Shown here: one piece after another, positions 15,822 to 16,764 of the stretch
Layout: each line of letters opens with the position of its first letter
How positions within the stretch are numbered: the stretch's first letter is position 1
Assembly: GCA_002406055.1 (NCBI GenBank)
Contig: DHMZ01000070.1
Span: forward strand, 1 to 16,764
Origin: Spirochaetales bacterium UBA4629
GTDB taxonomy: Bacteria > Spirochaetota > Spirochaetia > Sphaerochaetales > Sphaerochaetaceae
Reading direction: 5' to 3'
Length of the DNA stretch: 16,764 nt
Notes under the pieces: model-generated
What the model saw: the letters and a program-made list of their open reading frames with translations, nothing else
The model's database searches: none
What the model was told of the DNA's origin: nothing
Translations under genes and position numbers: made by a program

Positions 15822-15836
15822 AGTATACATTTATAC
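15822..15836 (-). promoter_or_regulatory. Possible -10 and inverted repeat upstream of the mutase gene
   Basis: On the minus strand, TATACT (15822-15827) lies 21 bases before the mutase ATG and is a good -10, but no convincing -35 is at the right distance. The plus strand shows GTATA-N4-TATAC (15823-15836), a small inverted repeat that covers it. This could be an operator or an activator-dependent promoter; the evidence is weak. Confidence 0.3.
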
Positions 15837-15840
15837 CTTC

Positions 15841-15871
15841 AAAAAAGAAATAATTATTTTCAAAATCGAAA
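15841..15871 (-). promoter_or_regulatory. Candidate operator box 2 (partner of box 1)
   Basis: In plus-strand letters, AAAAAAGAAA (15841-15850), then TTATTTTC-N5-CGAAA ending at 15871. It resembles box 1 upstream of the binding-protein gene. It lies in the 125-bp divergent region between the mutase and SDR genes, just upstream of the possible mutase -10, so a bound regulator could also affect the SDR gene. The rest of that region holds only AT-rich sequence with no other clear signal. Confidence 0.4.
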
Positions 15872-15926
15872 GCTAAATCAAAAATAATAACTTTATTGCG
15901 TAATATGAAAACCTTAAAATATAACT

Positions 15927-16721
15927 ATGGAAAGCATTATCATCACCGGAGCCTACGGTGGAATGGGAAGAGCAACAGTAAAGAACCTATTAAAGAAGGG
16001 TTATCGCATCTTTGCCTTAGACGTCAAAATAGAAGAATCGAAAGACGAAAACTTAATACCTATTTCTGTAGATATCACAAGTGAAGAAAGCTTATTAAAG
16101 GCAAAGAAAACTATCCTTTCATATACAGATAAAATCCATGGCATTATCCACTATGCAGGCTTATATATGCTTGATTCTCTCATTGAAATTGCATCATCAG
16201 AATTCAAAAAAATAGTTTCAGTAAATTTTATTGGTCCATATTTAGTAAACAAAGTCTTCTATTCTTTGCTTAAAACAAATAGCAGGATAATCATTGTAAC
16301 AAGTGAGCTTGCGACAATTAAGCCTCTTCCTTTTACTGGACTCTATGCTGTTACTAAAACAGCCCTCGATAGATATGCTTATTCATTACTAATGGAAACT
16401 CAATTGAATAATATCTATGTCTCTGTAATTCGTTCTGGTGCTGTAAAAACAAATATGATTAAAAAATCAACAACAGAGTTATCTTCCTTTGTTAATAAAA
16501 CAGAACTATACAGATGCAATGCTAAAAGATTTAAAAAGATTGTAGGCACAGTAGAAGCAAAATCAATTACAGCTAAAGAGTTATCACAAAAGACAATATC
16601 TATACTAGAAAAGAAGAAACCACACTTTAGTTATAGTATTAACAGAAACATTTTTTTAAATTTAACTCACCTCTGTCCAAGCTTTATCGAATTAAAAATT
16701 ATAAAGAAAATACTATCCTAA
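15927..16721 (+). CDS. Short-chain dehydrogenase/reductase (SDR)
   Basis: A 264-residue classical SDR. TGAYGGMG (7-14) is the nucleotide-binding TG-x3-G-x-G motif. Asp32 at the end of the second strand favours NAD(H) over NADP(H). HYAG (75-78) replaces the common NNAG, Asn100 is the helix-4 Asn, and the catalytic residues are Ser126 (VTSELA), Tyr140 and Lys144 (YAVTK). RSGAVKT (169-175) is the PG-motif region, with Ser for Pro. The basic C-terminus (from about 195) is not recognisable and may determine the substrate, which is unknown. The ATG is fixed by the proximity of the nucleotide motif, yet no Shine-Dalgarno sequence precedes it (ACCTTAAAATATAACT). It is divergent from the amino-sugar locus and may or may not belong to it. 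Confidence 0.85.
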   Translation: MESIIITGAYGGMGRATVKNLLKKGYRIFALDVKIEESKDENLIPISVDITSEESLLKAKKTILSYTDKIHGIIHYAGLYMLDSLIEIASSEFKKIVSVNFIGPYLVNKVFYSLLKTNSRIIIVTSELATIKPLPFTGLYAVTKTALDRYAYSLLMETQLNNIYVSVIRSGAVKTNMIKKSTTELSSFVNKTELYRCNAKRFKKIVGTVEAKSITAKELSQKTISILEKKKPHFSYSINRNIFLNLTHLCPSFIELKIIKKILS

Positions 16722-16723
16722 CA

Positions 16724-16749
16724 CAAAAAAAATAGGCTCCCAAAGAGCC
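16724..16749 (-). terminator. Rho-independent terminator facing left, for a gene beyond the window
   Basis: On the minus strand, GGCTC pairs with GAGCC (16745-16749 with 16735-16739) around a 5-base loop and is followed by TATTTTTTTT. The T-run is on the minus-strand side, so it should end a transcript arriving from the right. On the plus strand only A-rich sequence follows, so it is a weak terminator for the SDR gene. The stem is short (5 bp). Confidence 0.55.
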
Positions 16750-16764
16750 CAAAAAATAAGAAAA

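Noticed and set aside
15896..15925. TTGCGT-N18-TATAAC as the SDR promoter
   Set aside because: The -10 would end one base before the ATG, placing the transcription start inside the coding region, before which the nucleotide-binding motif leaves no room for a later start.
15896..16084. A 62-codon plus-strand frame overlapping the SDR start
   Set aside because: It is out of frame with the SDR gene, lacks domain features, and its content is explained by the SDR coding sequence.

Overview
The window is an AT-rich bacterial segment, densely packed and read on both strands. A spirochaete is the best guess, perhaps near Sphaerochaetaceae or Treponema. The main hint is the solute-binding protein, whose signal peptide ends FAQG-TSE with no lipobox, a style I associate with that group. 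The gene mix (flavoenzyme pair, DUF4143 ATPase, NagA/NagB with a binding-protein-dependent ABC importer) fits but does not prove it. I see no rRNA, tRNA, CRISPR array, transposase or phage gene.

Left part (1-5500). The 3' part of a fumarate-reductase-like flavoprotein is followed by an Old Yellow Enzyme/2,4-dienoyl-CoA-reductase-like iron-sulfur flavoenzyme, ending in a clear terminator. A secreted class 3 lipase follows, then a convergent AAA/DUF4143 ATPase. The ATPase gene has an array of four repeats with an exact 23-bp period directly upstream, overlapping its likely promoter. A small divergent split-barrel flavin-binding protein follows, then a large hairpin.

Main part (5504-15801, all minus strand). 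This is one amino-sugar catabolic locus. In transcription order it holds: phosphohexomutase, DeoR-type regulator, xylose-isomerase-like TIM-barrel protein, then (after an internal promoter) solute-binding protein, terminator-like hairpin, ABC ATPase, fused two-domain permease, AGE-family 2-epimerase, NagA-like deacetylase and NagB-like deaminase. Overlapping or nearly touching genes (4-bp ATGA overlaps at ATPase/permease and nagA/nagB) indicate translational coupling. The importer looks like the ferric/AfuABC/phosphonate type, but its binding protein lacks the usual iron-binding tyrosine pair. The locus has a mutase and phosphosugar enzymes but no sugar kinase and no PTS gene. I infer that it may import an already phosphorylated (amino)sugar, adjust it with the mutase and/or epimerase, and feed it through deacetylation and deamination to fructose-6-phosphate. 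Two similar sequence boxes, one upstream of each half of the locus, are candidate sites for the DeoR-type regulator.

Right end (15802-16764). A divergent short-chain dehydrogenase/reductase lacks a visible Shine-Dalgarno sequence. It is followed by a small terminator oriented for a minus-strand gene that lies beyond the window.
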